Origin: an uncultured Thiotrichales bacterium
GTDB taxonomy: Bacteria > Pseudomonadota > Gammaproteobacteria > Francisellales > CACEW01
Assembly: GCA_903870015.1 (NCBI GenBank)
Contig: CAIQBE010000026.1
Span: forward strand, 1-45,244
DNA length: 45,244 nt
Direction of reading: 5' to 3'
Below are positions 1 to 8,561 of this stretch, piece by piece. Made by a program: the position numbers and the translations under genes. The notes beneath the pieces were generated by a model. The model was not told the origin of the DNA. It ran no database searches and saw only the letters and a program-made list of their open reading frames with translations. How positions within the stretch are numbered: the first letter of the stretch is position 1; every line of letters begins with the position of its first letter.

Positions 1-206
1 CAAAATTCGAAGGATGACGCCTGTGGGTTGGGCTGCGCAAAATTCGAAGGATGACGCCTGTGGGTTGGGCTGCGCAAAATTCGAAGGATGACGCCTGTCG
101 GTTGGGCTGCGCAAAATTCGAAGGATGACGCCTGTGGGTTGGGCTTCACAAAATTCGAGGGATGACGCCTGTGGGTTTGGTCTCACAAAGCTCGAAGGAT
201 GATGCC
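1..206. repeat. 37-bp tandem repeat array, five units plus a partial sixth
   Basis: Units begin at 1, 38, 75, 112 and 149, each 37 bases long. A decayed partial sixth begins at 186. Units 1 and 2 are identical, unit 3 has one substitution, and units 4 and 5 diverge at their 3' ends. Each unit opens with CAAAATTCGAAGGATGACGCC, the half-site of the REP-like palindromes found elsewhere in the window. There are no unique spacers, so this is not a CRISPR array. The array probably arose by tandem amplification of one REP half-site. It may continue to the left, since unit 1 starts exactly at the window edge. Confidence 0.93.
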
Positions 207-233
207 GTTAGTCACCCCATAGGCGTCATCCTT
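195..233. repeat. Stem-loop formed by facing REP half-sites
   Basis: AAGGATGATGCC at 195-206 faces GGCGTCATCCTT at 222-233 across a 15-base loop, with one G-T type mismatch. It joins the last unit of the tandem array to the REP-like element beside clpA. It could act as a transcription or mRNA-end structure, but it has no T tract, so it is not called a terminator. Confidence 0.7.
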
Positions 234-268
234 GGAGCCAAGCTTTGCTTGGCTGCCGAGGATCCAGG
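222..268. repeat. REP-like palindromic element downstream of clpA
   Basis: The element reads GGCGTCATCCTT, then a 7-bp hairpin (GCCAAGC at 237-243, GCTTGGC at 247-253), then GAGGATCCAGG. The two outer flanks match those of the element at 45065-45110, but the central stem sequence is different. It begins a few bases after the clpA stop codon, so it may mark or protect the 3' end of the clp transcript; that role is inference. Confidence 0.75.
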
Positions 269-274
269 GCCCAA

Positions 275-2617
275 TTAACCTTCTTCGCTTTTATCTTTGT
301 GATGATGCGCCTTTGCCTTTGGGATTAAATCGGTTTTATGCAATTCTGTCACTCTGGGCTCGTATGCAAATTTCAAATTGTCGTTGCTTAAGCTAATCCT
401 TACCGTGCCGCCTTCGCTCAATGCGCCAAATAAAATTTCATCGGATAAGGGTCTTTTGATTTTATCTTGAATCACCCGAGCCATGGGGCGGGCGCCCATT
501 TTCGGGTCGTAGCCTTTTTTGCTGAGCCAGTCTTTGGCTTCTTCGGTAATTTCTAATACGATGCCTTTTTCGGTGAGTTGGCCTTGTAATTGATCCATGA
601 ATTTATCAGTGACTGAGCGCATAACATTGACGCCTAGGGGTTTGAATTGAATTACGGCATCTAAGCGATTGCGAAATTCTGGCGAGAATATGCGTTTTAA
701 GGCTTCCATGCCATCAGTATCGGTATCTTGTTCTAAGAAGCCAATGGTATTGCGGTTGGATTCAAAGGCGCCGGCATTCGTCGTCATGATAATAATGGTA
801 TTGCGAAAATCGGCTTTGCGGCCGTTGGTGTCTGTGAGTGTTCCGTTATCCATGGCTTGTAATAAAATATTAAATAAATCGGGATGAGCCTTTTCAATTT
901 CATCTAAGAGCACGATGGAATAAGGATGCTTTAGTACGCCATCCGTCAGTAAGCCGCCCTGGTCATAGCCGACATAGCCCGGAGGGGCGCCGATTAAACG
1001 TGCGACTGAATGCGACTCCATGTATTCGGACATATCAAAGCGTAATAATTCTACTTTGAGTAATTGCGCTAATTGTTGGGTGACTTCGGTTTTACCTACG
1101 CCTGTGGGTCCTGCAAACATAAATGAACCCCAGGGTTTATTGGGGTCACGTAGGCCCGAGCGTGCGAGTTTGATTGCGGAGACTAAGGCTTCGATCGCAG
1201 GATCTTGGCCGAAGACCATCATTTTTAAGTTGTGTTCCAGATTTTTAATCGTGTCTTTGTCAGAGATCGAGATATTGCGCGCGGGAATATTCGCGATCTT
1301 GGCGACGACTTCTTCGATATCTTGGGCGCTGATTTCATGAGGCTGTTCTTTTTTGGGGCGCAGCTTCATCATGGCGCCGGCTTCATCAATTAGGTCAATG
1401 GCTTTGTCGGGCAGGAAGCGATCGGTAATATAACGTGCTGATAGCTCGGCAGCGGCTTTAATGGCGCCCATGGAATAATGCACATGATGGTGCTTTTCAA
1501 ATGTGGGTTGAAGGCCTTTTAAAATATCAATGGTTTGTTCAACCGAGGGCTCTTTGACATCAATCTTTTGAAAGCGTCGCGCCATGGGGGCTTCTTTTTC
1601 AAAAATGGTGCGATATTCTTTGTAAGTGGTCGCGCCGATGCAGCGTAATTCACCGCGTGCTAAGAGTGGCTTTAAAATATCAGAGGCATTCATCGAGCCG
1701 GATGCACCGCCTGCACCCATGAGCATATGGATTTCATCGATGAATAAAATCACTTTGGGATTGTTTTTGGCTTCGCCTAAAATGACTTTTAAACGTTGTT
1801 CAAAGTCACCACGATAGCGTGTGCCGGCGACAAGGCCTGGTAAATCAATCGAGTAGATCGAGACGCCTTTTAATGATTCAGGCACTTTGTTTTGGGTAAT
1901 GCGTTTGGCTAGGCCTTCGACGATGGCGGTTTTGCCGACGCCGGGTTCGCCCACTAATAAGGGATTGTTTTTGTAACGTCTTGATAATGTTTGAATGGCG
2001 CGATTTATTTCTTCATCGCGGGCGATGAGTGGGTCGTCACGTTTGAGCATTTTTTTGTTTAAATTTTCACCGAACATGTCCAGGCCACTGCGGTTGCCTT
2101 CTTTGACCTCTTTTATTTCGGTGTCTTCATCATCTTCTTCGGTATCTTGGCTAAATAGTTCTTCATGATGGCTGCTGCGTGTTTGCTCATCTTTTGAAAT
2201 ACCATGAGAAATGTAATTGACGATATCAAGCCTTGAGATATTTTGTTGCTTCATAAAATACACGGCTTGGCTTTCTTGTTCCGAAAAAATCGCGACGATG
2301 AGATTGGCGCCATTTACCGTGTTTTTGCCGATGGATTGTACGTGAAACACTGCGCGTTGTAGGACGCGTTGTAAGGCAAGCGTTGGGATTGTGTCTTTGG
2401 CATTGTCAGTGCGCACTTGGCCGCTCGTTTCTAAAAAAGTTTTGAGATTGGCGCGCAGCTTTTCAAATTTGGCGCCGCAGGCTTTGAGGGCTTCGCGGGC
2501 GGAGCGATTTTCGAGAAGGGCTAAGAGCAAATGCTCCACGGTTAAATATTCGTGATGCATTTCTCGGGCCGTTTGAAAGGCTTTATTTAGACTCTCTTCG
2601 CACTCTGTATCTAACAT
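275..2617 (-). CDS. clpA: ATP-dependent Clp protease ATP-binding subunit ClpA
   Basis: ClpA is the AAA+ unfoldase that feeds substrates to ClpP and receives N-degron substrates from ClpS. The 780-residue product has the family layout. An N-domain (about 1-140) is followed by an acidic linker (about 158-175). AAA module 1 has Walker A GEPGVGKT at 223-230 and a Walker B LFIDE near 291, and AAA module 2 has Walker A GPTGVGKT at 503-510. An IGF loop (near residue 645), used by Clp unfoldases to dock ClpP, is present. The C-terminus carries a His/Lys/Glu-rich tail. It lies 12 bases downstream of clpS, and the pair is presumably co-transcribed with icd. No clpP is in the window. Confidence 0.98.
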   Translation of the reverse strand: MLDTECEESLNKAFQTAREMHHEYLTVEHLLLALLENRSAREALKACGAKFEKLRANLKTFLETSGQVRTDNAKDTIPTLALQRVLQRAVFHVQSIGKNTVNGANLIVAIFSEQESQAVYFMKQQNISRLDIVNYISHGISKDEQTRSSHHEELFSQDTEEDDEDTEIKEVKEGNRSGLDMFGENLNKKMLKRDDPLIARDEEINRAIQTLSRRYKNNPLLVGEPGVGKTAIVEGLAKRITQNKVPESLKGVSIYSIDLPGLVAGTRYRGDFEQRLKVILGEAKNNPKVILFIDEIHMLMGAGGASGSMNASDILKPLLARGELRCIGATTYKEYRTIFEKEAPMARRFQKIDVKEPSVEQTIDILKGLQPTFEKHHHVHYSMGAIKAAAELSARYITDRFLPDKAIDLIDEAGAMMKLRPKKEQPHEISAQDIEEVVAKIANIPARNISISDKDTIKNLEHNLKMMVFGQDPAIEALVSAIKLARSGLRDPNKPWGSFMFAGPTGVGKTEVTQQLAQLLKVELLRFDMSEYMESHSVARLIGAPPGYVGYDQGGLLTDGVLKHPYSIVLLDEIEKAHPDLFNILLQAMDNGTLTDTNGRKADFRNTIIIMTTNAGAFESNRNTIGFLEQDTDTDGMEALKRIFSPEFRNRLDAVIQFKPLGVNVMRSVTDKFMDQLQGQLTEKGIVLEITEEAKDWLSKKGYDPKMGARPMARVIQDKIKRPLSDEILFGALSEGGTVRISLSNDNLKFAYEPRVTELHKTDLIPKAKAHHHKDKSEEG

Positions 2618-2629
2618 CTCGTTCCTTAC

Positions 2630-2962
2630 TTAAGTAGCGGGTTCGAAAAAACAACGTAGGGGATGGCCTTTTTCCTGTCCCATTTTTAGGGTTTCAGCGA
2701 CTTTCATTTCTGCGACTTCTCTTACAAAGACGCCGCAAATGCCTTGGCCGCAGTGATGAATTTCGAGCATTAAGTTTTGCGCTCGTACCGAATCCATGCT
2801 AAAGATCTTTTGCAAGACCTCAATGACAAAATCCATCGAGGTATAATCATCGTTGATCATGACCACCTGATATAAGGGCGGTTGCTTTGCTTGTGGCTTG
2901 GCCTTGAGCTCAGATTGCGTGCGCTCTTTTTCAATGACTCGATCATCAACTTCGGTGTGCAT
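2630..2962 (-). CDS. clpS: ATP-dependent Clp protease adapter ClpS
   Basis: ClpS binds N-degron substrates and the ClpA N-domain and redirects ClpAP towards N-end-rule targets. The product (110 residues) has a variable charged N-terminal arm of about 30 residues. The conserved core follows, with the signature INDDYTSMDFVIEVLQKIF and the later H-x-x-G-x-G region before the C-terminal strand. The ATG at 2962 is preferred over the adjacent in-frame GTG at 2965 because GAGG lies 6 bases upstream of the ATG. It sits 11 bases after icd and just upstream of clpA, the usual clpS-clpA order. Confidence 0.96.
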   Translation of the reverse strand: MHTEVDDRVIEKERTQSELKAKPQAKQPPLYQVVMINDDYTSMDFVIEVLQKIFSMDSVRAQNLMLEIHHCGQGICGVFVREVAEMKVAETLKMGQEKGHPLRCFFEPAT

Positions 2963-2973
2963 CACGGGCCTCG

Positions 2974-4227
2974 TTACATGTGTTTGATCATGGCTGCGCC
3001 AAATTGTGATGCAGATACAAGTGTTGCACCCGACATTAGGCGTTCAAAATCATAAGTCACTGTTTTGGCTTTGATGGCTGCTTCCATACTGCTAATGATT
3101 AAATCAGCGGCCTCTGTCCAGCCCATATAGCGCAACATCATTTCTGCTGACAGGATGAGTGAGCCTGGGTTTACTTTATCTTGGCCGGCATATTTGGGTG
3201 CGGTGCCGTGGGTGGCTTCAAACACTGCAAAGCCATCGCCAATATTAGCCCCGGGCGCAATGCCAATGCCGCCGACCTGTGCGGCTAGCGCGTCAGAGAT
3301 GTAATCGCCATTTAAATTGAGGGTGGCAATCACGGAATATTCTTTAGGGCGAAGCAATATTTGCTGTAAAAATGCATCAGCGATGACATCTTTTACGACA
3401 ATAGTCTTGCCAGTTTTGGGGTTTTTGAATTCACACCATGGGCCTTTTTCAATGAGTTTGGCGCCGAATTCTTCCATCGCCACTTGATAGCCCCAGTCTT
3501 TGAACGCGCCTTCGGTGAACTTCATGATGTTACCTTTGTGCACGATCGTTAGCGAATCACGATCATTATCAATCGTGTATTGAAGCGCAGCACGAACTAA
3601 GCGTTTGCTGCCCTCTTCTGAGACGGGCTTAATGCCAATACCGCAATTGGTGGCAAAGCGAATTTTTTTAACGTTCATGTCTTTTTGTAAGAAGTTAATC
3701 ACTTTTTCAGCTTCAGGCGTTCCGGCTTTCCATTCGATACCAGCATAGATGTCTTCGGAGTTTTCACGGAAGATCACCATGTCGACGTTTTGTGGCTCTT
3801 TAACAGGGGATGGCACGCCTTGGAAGTAACGTACGGGCCGTAAGCATACATACAAATCTAATTCTTGGCGTAGTGCCACGTTGAGGGAGCGAATACCGCC
3901 ACCCACTGGTGTGGTCAAGGGGCCTTTGATGGCAATATGAAATTCTTTGATGGCATCCAGTGTTTCTGGAGGTAACCAAGTGTTTTCGCCATAGACGTTA
4001 TTGGCTTTTTCACCGGCGTAAATTTCCATCCAGGAAATTTTACGCGCAGTGCCATAGGCTTTGGCCACGGCAGCATCAACGACTTGCATCATCACGGGGC
4101 TGATATCAACACCAATGCCATCGCCTTCAATAAATGGAATAATAGGATTGTTGGGTACGGTAAGGTTGCCCTTAGCATCGCTTTTGATGTGTTCGCCTTG
4201 GGGCACAGTAATTTTTTGATAGGTCAT
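2974..4227 (-). CDS. icd: Isocitrate dehydrogenase, NADP-dependent
   Basis: This cytoplasmic TCA-cycle enzyme oxidatively decarboxylates isocitrate to 2-oxoglutarate with NADP. The 417-residue product matches the E. coli-type homodimeric family in length. It carries the substrate loop with the regulatory serine context ([13 protein letters not shown]), the [15 protein letters not shown] stretch, [15 protein letters not shown], and the late [17 protein letters not shown] nucleotide-binding segment. The serine context suggests control by AceK phosphorylation could occur, but aceK is not in the window. A good promoter lies 30 bases upstream. It heads an apparent icd-clpS-clpA transcription unit. 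Confidence 0.98.
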   Translation of the reverse strand: MTYQKITVPQGEHIKSDAKGNLTVPNNPIIPFIEGDGIGVDISPVMMQVVDAAVAKAYGTARKISWMEIYAGEKANNVYGENTWLPPETLDAIKEFHIAIKGPLTTPVGGGIRSLNVALRQELDLYVCLRPVRYFQGVPSPVKEPQNVDMVIFRENSEDIYAGIEWKAGTPEAEKVINFLQKDMNVKKIRFATNCGIGIKPVSEEGSKRLVRAALQYTIDNDRDSLTIVHKGNIMKFTEGAFKDWGYQVAMEEFGAKLIEKGPWCEFKNPKTGKTIVVKDVIADAFLQQILLRPKEYSVIATLNLNGDYISDALAAQVGGIGIAPGANIGDGFAVFEATHGTAPKYAGQDKVNPGSLILSAEMMLRYMGWTEAADLIISSMEAAIKAKTVTYDFERLMSGATLVSASQFGAAMIKHM

Positions 4228-4256
4228 GTTGGTTAGCTCCGTGTATTGAAAGACTT

Positions 4257-4285
4257 ATCTTAACATAGTCTGGGCTTTGCGTAAA
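4257..4285 (-). promoter_or_regulatory. Probable sigma-70 promoter of icd
   Basis: Read on the minus strand, TTTACG is followed by 17 bases and then TAAGAT, with an extended -10 TGT just before it. The -10 ends 29 bases upstream of the icd start codon. It would drive icd-clpS-clpA. Confidence 0.6.
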
Positions 4286-4373
4286 AGCGGGTGAGTCGCG
4301 GTTTGTTGCTCTTGCTGTGTTGTTCACTCGGTATATACTTTGCGCGTAAGTCGGGTGGTTTGTATGACCTTCT

Positions 4374-5012
4374 TTAATGGGTTGGTATTGAATATTTACA
4401 TTTCTTGATTTGTTTGCGATAGCTATTGGCTTGGGCTTGGACTTGTTTGGCGAGTTGTATGAGCCAGGGCTTTTGTAGGTAGGTTTGTTTGCCATAGCCA
4501 GCCAAACCTTCGTGATAAGCTAGGTATAAGTTATAGGCGTCGTTTAGGCGAATACCGTATTGTTGGTTGGCTTTGTTTGCGTACCACCCGATGAAGTCAG
4601 AGGCATCACCGAATTTATCGCGTGAGCATTGATAATTCTGGGTTTCTTGTTGATATTGTTTCCAGGTGCCGTTGACGACTTGGGCGTAGCCGTAGGCCGA
4701 AGTCACGTGGCTCCAAGTGGGAATGCCCAAAAATTTCTTGTGTTGCGTTTTTGCTCCAGCTTGAAAATCAGATTCGTGTTTAATAATTGCCATTTGTACG
4801 CTGACGGGTACGCCCCAGCGGTTGTAAGTTTGTAGGGCTTCCCAATACCAATTGGGGTTTTGCTCAAAAATTTGGCAGGCATTATTGACGGCTTTTGCTG
4901 GAACCTTGGGTGCGGTTGCTGCGCTTATGGAGCTGCAGGCGTTTAAACATAGTGTGATTCCAGCGAGCAGGCTGATCATGCATAAGTGTTTAAAGATGCG
5001 CTGTTTTGCCAT
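4374..5012 (-). CDS. Lipoprotein with lytic transglycosylase-like (SLT) domain
   Basis: The 212-residue product starts with a lipoprotein signal peptide: a Lys/Arg-containing N-terminus, a hydrophobic stretch, and lipobox LNAC with Cys26. It should therefore be anchored to a membrane facing the periplasm. The rest resembles a compact SLT/lysozyme-like fold. The segment AIIKHESDF places a candidate catalytic glutamate at residue 80, followed by SAYGYAQVVNGTW and a late YLAYHEGLAGY stretch typical of goose-lysozyme-like transglycosylases. It would cleave peptidoglycan glycan strands. It is divergent from the armadillo-repeat gene and has no operon partner. Substrate and exact family are inferred from motifs only. 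Confidence 0.8.
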   Translation of the reverse strand: MAKQRIFKHLCMISLLAGITLCLNACSSISAATAPKVPAKAVNNACQIFEQNPNWYWEALQTYNRWGVPVSVQMAIIKHESDFQAGAKTQHKKFLGIPTWSHVTSAYGYAQVVNGTWKQYQQETQNYQCSRDKFGDASDFIGWYANKANQQYGIRLNDAYNLYLAYHEGLAGYGKQTYLQKPWLIQLAKQVQAQANSYRKQIKKCKYSIPTH

Positions 5013-5173
5013 TCTGGGTAGTTTTTGCTTTTGATGTCTTTCATGGGTTCATTGTAGAAGCTTGTGGTGCTTTGGTCAAACTTGTTGCTAATTAAGGGCT
5101 GTGGCGTTTGCGCATTTGCCATCATCTTTTTTTTAATTAAAGTCGATTGTTTCGTGTGATATGTTTTTTTATT

Positions 5174-5182
5174 TGATATAAT
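5174..5182 (+). promoter_or_regulatory. Extended -10 element upstream of the ARM-repeat gene
   Basis: TGATATAAT (TGn plus a consensus TATAAT at 5177-5182) lies about 43 bases before the ATG at 5225. No good -35 hexamer is seen at the normal distance, so this would be an extended -10 promoter. The surrounding sequence is very AT-rich. Confidence 0.4.
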
Positions 5183-5224
5183 TTTATTTTATTAGAGTGT
5201 TAATCATTAGCGGTGGAGACTATT

Positions 5225-7063
5225 ATGCCTATTCCTCGGTCCTTAAATTCCCAAATTTTTGATGCATTAAGCGAGCTTCGAGGAGGCTTCCGAGTTTCTA
5301 AGAAGCCGGCCCTAGAAATTTTTCATGACCTTTCTACTGAGCCAGGAAATTTAAAAATTTTGAGCGCGCATGGGGGATTGATTCCGGCTCTTTTTGCTGT
5401 GCTTAGCAATGGATCTTTAGTTGAGCAAAATCTTGCTGTGCAGACGTTGGCGAATCTTCGTGTTGAAAAAGCCAATGCAGCCATCATTAACACGCAATTT
5501 TTCATGATGCTTCCTCAGCTTATCATTCTCCTTAATGCCGGATCTTTGCCAACAAGAACCATTATCGCAAGAGCATTAGGTAGTTTATCGGCTCAGGTGG
5601 TTAATTTGCAAGCCATGATCGCTTTTCCTCCTTTGTTTCCTGCGCTTGTTGGTGTGCTCCGTTTGGATCAATTTGCCATAGAGGGTGTCCTAGAGGTTTT
5701 AGCAAATTTTTCAGAGAGTGACGCGGGTCGATGGCATCTTCAAAGAGTTCCCGATTTGATTAATCATGTTGTTCCTCTCTTCCATATGAAGTCTTTATTT
5801 GTAAAAGAATCTGTCGCTCGAATTTTGGGTAATTTATCTAGTGACCCTGCAGCGCTACCACTAATTGCCGCAAGGCCTCAGGTGGTTCACAATCTTCTTG
5901 CTTTAATACTTGGTAAAAAACCTTTGTCATTAGCAGCCTGTTATGCCATTCGTGCTTTGGGGAATCTTTCCATGGGGGGAGCTAGTCGTGAGGCACTGCT
6001 TCGATTTTCACAGCTTTCACAGTTGATCGCTATTTTTACTGATATCTTGCGTGATCAAAAATCTAATTTGACCTTAGTGGTTTCGGTGTTGCAAGCTTTG
6101 GCATCTGTTTCGATTGATGATTGTAGGCGGGCAATGATTGCAAGGGATGCAGAGCTAACTTCTATCCTTGTTGATACTGCTAGAGCGGCAAGCATCTTAG
6201 TTGTAAAATATTATGTCGTGGAGATTTTAAATCATTTAGTTTTTGAGAGCGAGAGCCGAAAAATAGTTGCAGAAACTCCTGGGGCGATGTCTTTTCTTTT
6301 GGAATTGTTCTGTTCGAACGCTTCAGGAGCTGCGCCTTTCATGGGGTCTTTGGCAGAGGTGTTGGTGAGTCTTATCCTTGAGCCTGCTAATCGAAAAATA
6401 CTGACTAATGCTCCTGGGTTGATGCCGGCTCTGGTCAGATTGTTTGCCATGCATTCTGGGGTTTCTAATTTGCAAAAAGATCATGTCGCTAATTTTTTAG
6501 TAAATATTGGTTCTGACCATGATGGGCTTGTTTTGATGGGGAGGGTGCCGGAATTAACGGTGCTTCTTGTTGAGCTCCTTAATAATGGATCTATGTTTCA
6601 AAAAAAATGCGCAGCAGCTGTGTTAAATAATCAGCTTGTGTTGAATGCTCCAATCTGGCATCAGCCCGCTCATGCCTTGGCTTTATTATCTGCTGATTCA
6701 GCCGCTATTAAATTATGTGGGGCCGTTCGTCGTATTTTGGTTGCGGCCGTTCTGAGTGCATTGCAAGCAAGAGGTATCGATGCGCCTACATTGCAGCAAA
6801 AAAATGCGTTTATTGCTGCTATGGAAAAAAGGGGGGCGGTTGCGGGGCTTTTATTTCCACAAACAGTGGGGTGTGGTTTTTTTACTTCAAAGTTATGGGT
6901 TACGGTTCAGGCTTTGGTGGCTCAATTTAAAGCTGAGAGGGTTTCTTCTCCAGCATCAGGCGTTGGCTTGGCTAGCGGGCATGAGGGGGCTTTTTTGCAT
7001 CAATTTAAACTGACGGGGGCGGTGCGTGAGCAGGAGGCTGGTACGTCTGTAATTAAGCGTTAA
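5225..7063 (+). CDS. Armadillo (ARM)-repeat protein, candidate effector
   Basis: The 612-residue protein is almost wholly built of about ten degenerate armadillo-type repeats of roughly 42 residues (about residues 40-500). Recurrent features are APGLMPALVRLF-like helices and A-x-x-LGNLS-like turns. The remaining ~100 residues are a non-repeat tail. No signal peptide or membrane segment is seen. ARM arrays are protein-binding scaffolds, common in eukaryotes and rare in bacteria, so a host-directed role is plausible but inferred. The ATG at 5225 is chosen because GGTGGAG lies 6 bases upstream; an in-frame GTG at 5213 overlaps that ribosome site. The gene stands alone between oppositely oriented neighbours. 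The binding partner is unknown. Confidence 0.8.
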   Translation: MPIPRSLNSQIFDALSELRGGFRVSKKPALEIFHDLSTEPGNLKILSAHGGLIPALFAVLSNGSLVEQNLAVQTLANLRVEKANAAIINTQFFMMLPQLIILLNAGSLPTRTIIARALGSLSAQVVNLQAMIAFPPLFPALVGVLRLDQFAIEGVLEVLANFSESDAGRWHLQRVPDLINHVVPLFHMKSLFVKESVARILGNLSSDPAALPLIAARPQVVHNLLALILGKKPLSLAACYAIRALGNLSMGGASREALLRFSQLSQLIAIFTDILRDQKSNLTLVVSVLQALASVSIDDCRRAMIARDAELTSILVDTARAASILVVKYYVVEILNHLVFESESRKIVAETPGAMSFLLELFCSNASGAAPFMGSLAEVLVSLILEPANRKILTNAPGLMPALVRLFAMHSGVSNLQKDHVANFLVNIGSDHDGLVLMGRVPELTVLLVELLNNGSMFQKKCAAAVLNNQLVLNAPIWHQPAHALALLSADSAAIKLCGAVRRILVAAVLSALQARGIDAPTLQQKNAFIAAMEKRGAVAGLLFPQTVGCGFFTSKLWVTVQALVAQFKAERVSSPASGVGLASGHEGAFLHQFKLTGAVREQEAGTSVIKR

Positions 7064-7101
7064 TTTATTTAAAATTGCTTTTTATTTATAAATTTTACAC
7101 G

Positions 7102-8028
7102 CTATTTTGCGTCTTTATATAGGGATTCAATGACTTTGTTGGCGTTGTTGGCGATGAAGCCGGTGAAGTAATCATTCCATTGTGAGCTTGGTTGATTTAA
7201 ATTTTTGGGGTAGCGCCAGACGAATTCGATAAAACTATTAGCGATTTCAATCAGCTCATCGATGGTTTGGGTGGTGATTTTGGCCCCCAAAGTCGAGCTT
7301 TGTTCTATGCCTATGCTTTCATTGCCTTTGATCGCACCGCCTGTGGTGTTGAGTGGGAGTTTTAGCTCGTTGATCATGAAGTGATTGAAAGCTTCGAGGG
7401 ATTTAAACCCTTTGAGTAAATGCACGCTAATGGTGAAGTGATTCGGGCAGCGGCCAAATAACAGCGTCCAGGCCAGAAGTTCGTTGCTTTCGCTGATCTT
7501 TAGTAAATCTTCTTTGCTGGGCAGGGGCCAGTCGCGTTGGGTTAGATAAGTTGCCAGTGTTGTGGTCAGGGTTGCTGCGGCCTCTGCATCGCCGTTTTTA
7601 ACCTGTTCTGCTAATTTTTTAATAGCACCTATGGCATTGGGGTCGCCATAGTGCATGTATTTTTGAAGGATCGTTTGCGTTGATTCTGGCAGCTCATCCA
7701 GGCGAAAATCCGCTAAAACTACTTGGGGTAGGACATTAAGGGCGCTATTTTCGCATGCATCCTCTTCTGCCATCCATAAAAAATCATTTTGCTTTTCTGG
7801 TAAATAGTCCCGTCCTTGCAGGCGGTAGCCAATGCTCTCAAAAATTCCCGCTAGGCTTTCCATGCTGCAGTGTATACTGGGTGCTGTAATTATGGCGTAA
7901 TGATCTAAAGTCGGTGTTTCACCGCGTTGAATCAATTCAGCTTCTAGCGCTTGTGCGTGTGGGGATTGGGTCTTGTAATGACGCCATAGTAGCTCGTTCA
8001 GATCGATGCGGACTTGTTTTAGTAACAT
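7102..8028 (-). CDS. DUF1338-family protein (HglS/YdcJ-like, VOC-fold metalloenzyme)
   Basis: The 308-residue product resembles the DUF1338 family, which includes the 2-oxoadipate dioxygenase/decarboxylase HglS of lysine catabolism. Matching features are an N-terminal LDHYAI segment, FESIGYRLQGRDYLPEK, a PQVVLADFRLDELPE stretch, CPNHFTISV and IEQSSTLGAK. By position, His43, His197 and Glu242 are candidate ligands of the two-His-one-carboxylate iron site. The protein is shorter than Pseudomonas HglS, so the substrate may differ. It lies 53 bases downstream of rlmH on the same strand and is probably in the typA-rlmH unit. Family assignment comes from motif memory; activity is inference. Confidence 0.72.
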   Translation of the reverse strand: MLLKQVRIDLNELLWRHYKTQSPHAQALEAELIQRGETPTLDHYAIITAPSIHCSMESLAGIFESIGYRLQGRDYLPEKQNDFLWMAEEDACENSALNVLPQVVLADFRLDELPESTQTILQKYMHYGDPNAIGAIKKLAEQVKNGDAEAAATLTTTLATYLTQRDWPLPSKEDLLKISESNELLAWTLLFGRCPNHFTISVHLLKGFKSLEAFNHFMINELKLPLNTTGGAIKGNESIGIEQSSTLGAKITTQTIDELIEIANSFIEFVWRYPKNLNQPSSQWNDYFTGFIANNANKVIESLYKDAK

Positions 8029-8081
8029 GGGTGTTATGCAGTTTAAGCTTCCGGCATTATAGGCTTTTTTGCGGGGATACG

Positions 8082-8549
8082 CTATTCCCTGTGATAGGGG
8101 TGATTGTTTAAGATTGAGCTCGCCCGATAAATTTGTTCGCTGACCATGATTTTTATCATTTGATGGGGGAAGGTGAGTTGGCTTAAGGACCAGGTAAAGT
8201 TAGCGCGGGTTAGGCATTCAGCGCTTAAGCCCGCAGGGCCGCCGACTAATAAGCAAAGGCAGCGATATTCTTGTTGCCACAGGGTGAATTTTTGCGCCAG
8301 GGTTTTAGTATTGAGTTCTTGACCGTGTTCATCTAGTGCAATACAAAAATCAGTGGCCTTGACTTCTTTGAGTAAGAGCTCGCCTTCTAGTTTTTTCGCT
8401 TGATCGATGGGGAGTTTGCCATGATTTTTTAAAGGTAGTTCGATGAGCTCAAGGCTAAAATCATTGGGAAGGCGTTGTTTGTATTCAACGAAGCCTTCCC
8501 GAACCCATGAAGGTGTTTTATGACCCAGGGTGATGAGTTTAATCTGCAC
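8082..8549 (-). CDS. rlmH: 23S rRNA pseudouridine-1915 N3-methyltransferase RlmH
   Basis: RlmH is a SPOUT-class enzyme that methylates pseudouridine 1915 in helix 69 of 23S rRNA in assembled 70S ribosomes. The 155-residue length and the sequence fit the family: N-terminal IKLITLGHKTPSWV, central ALDEHG, SAM-binding LLVGGPAGLS, and the C-terminal SEQIYRASSILNNHPYHRE. It follows typA by 12 bases. It is not beside rsfS, its common partner elsewhere. Both typA and rlmH act on the ribosome, so the pairing is functionally coherent. Confidence 0.97.
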   Translation of the reverse strand: MQIKLITLGHKTPSWVREGFVEYKQRLPNDFSLELIELPLKNHGKLPIDQAKKLEGELLLKEVKATDFCIALDEHGQELNTKTLAQKFTLWQQEYRCLCLLVGGPAGLSAECLTRANFTWSLSQLTFPHQMIKIMVSEQIYRASSILNNHPYHRE

Positions 8550-8561
8550 GGCCGAATCTCG

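Noticed and set aside
1..206. Possible CRISPR array
   Set aside because: The period is 37 bases with no spacers between units, and no cas genes are present in the window.
669..1817. Plus-strand reading frames inside clpA
   Set aside because: They are antisense frames of a strongly conserved coding region and show no motifs or ribosome sites.
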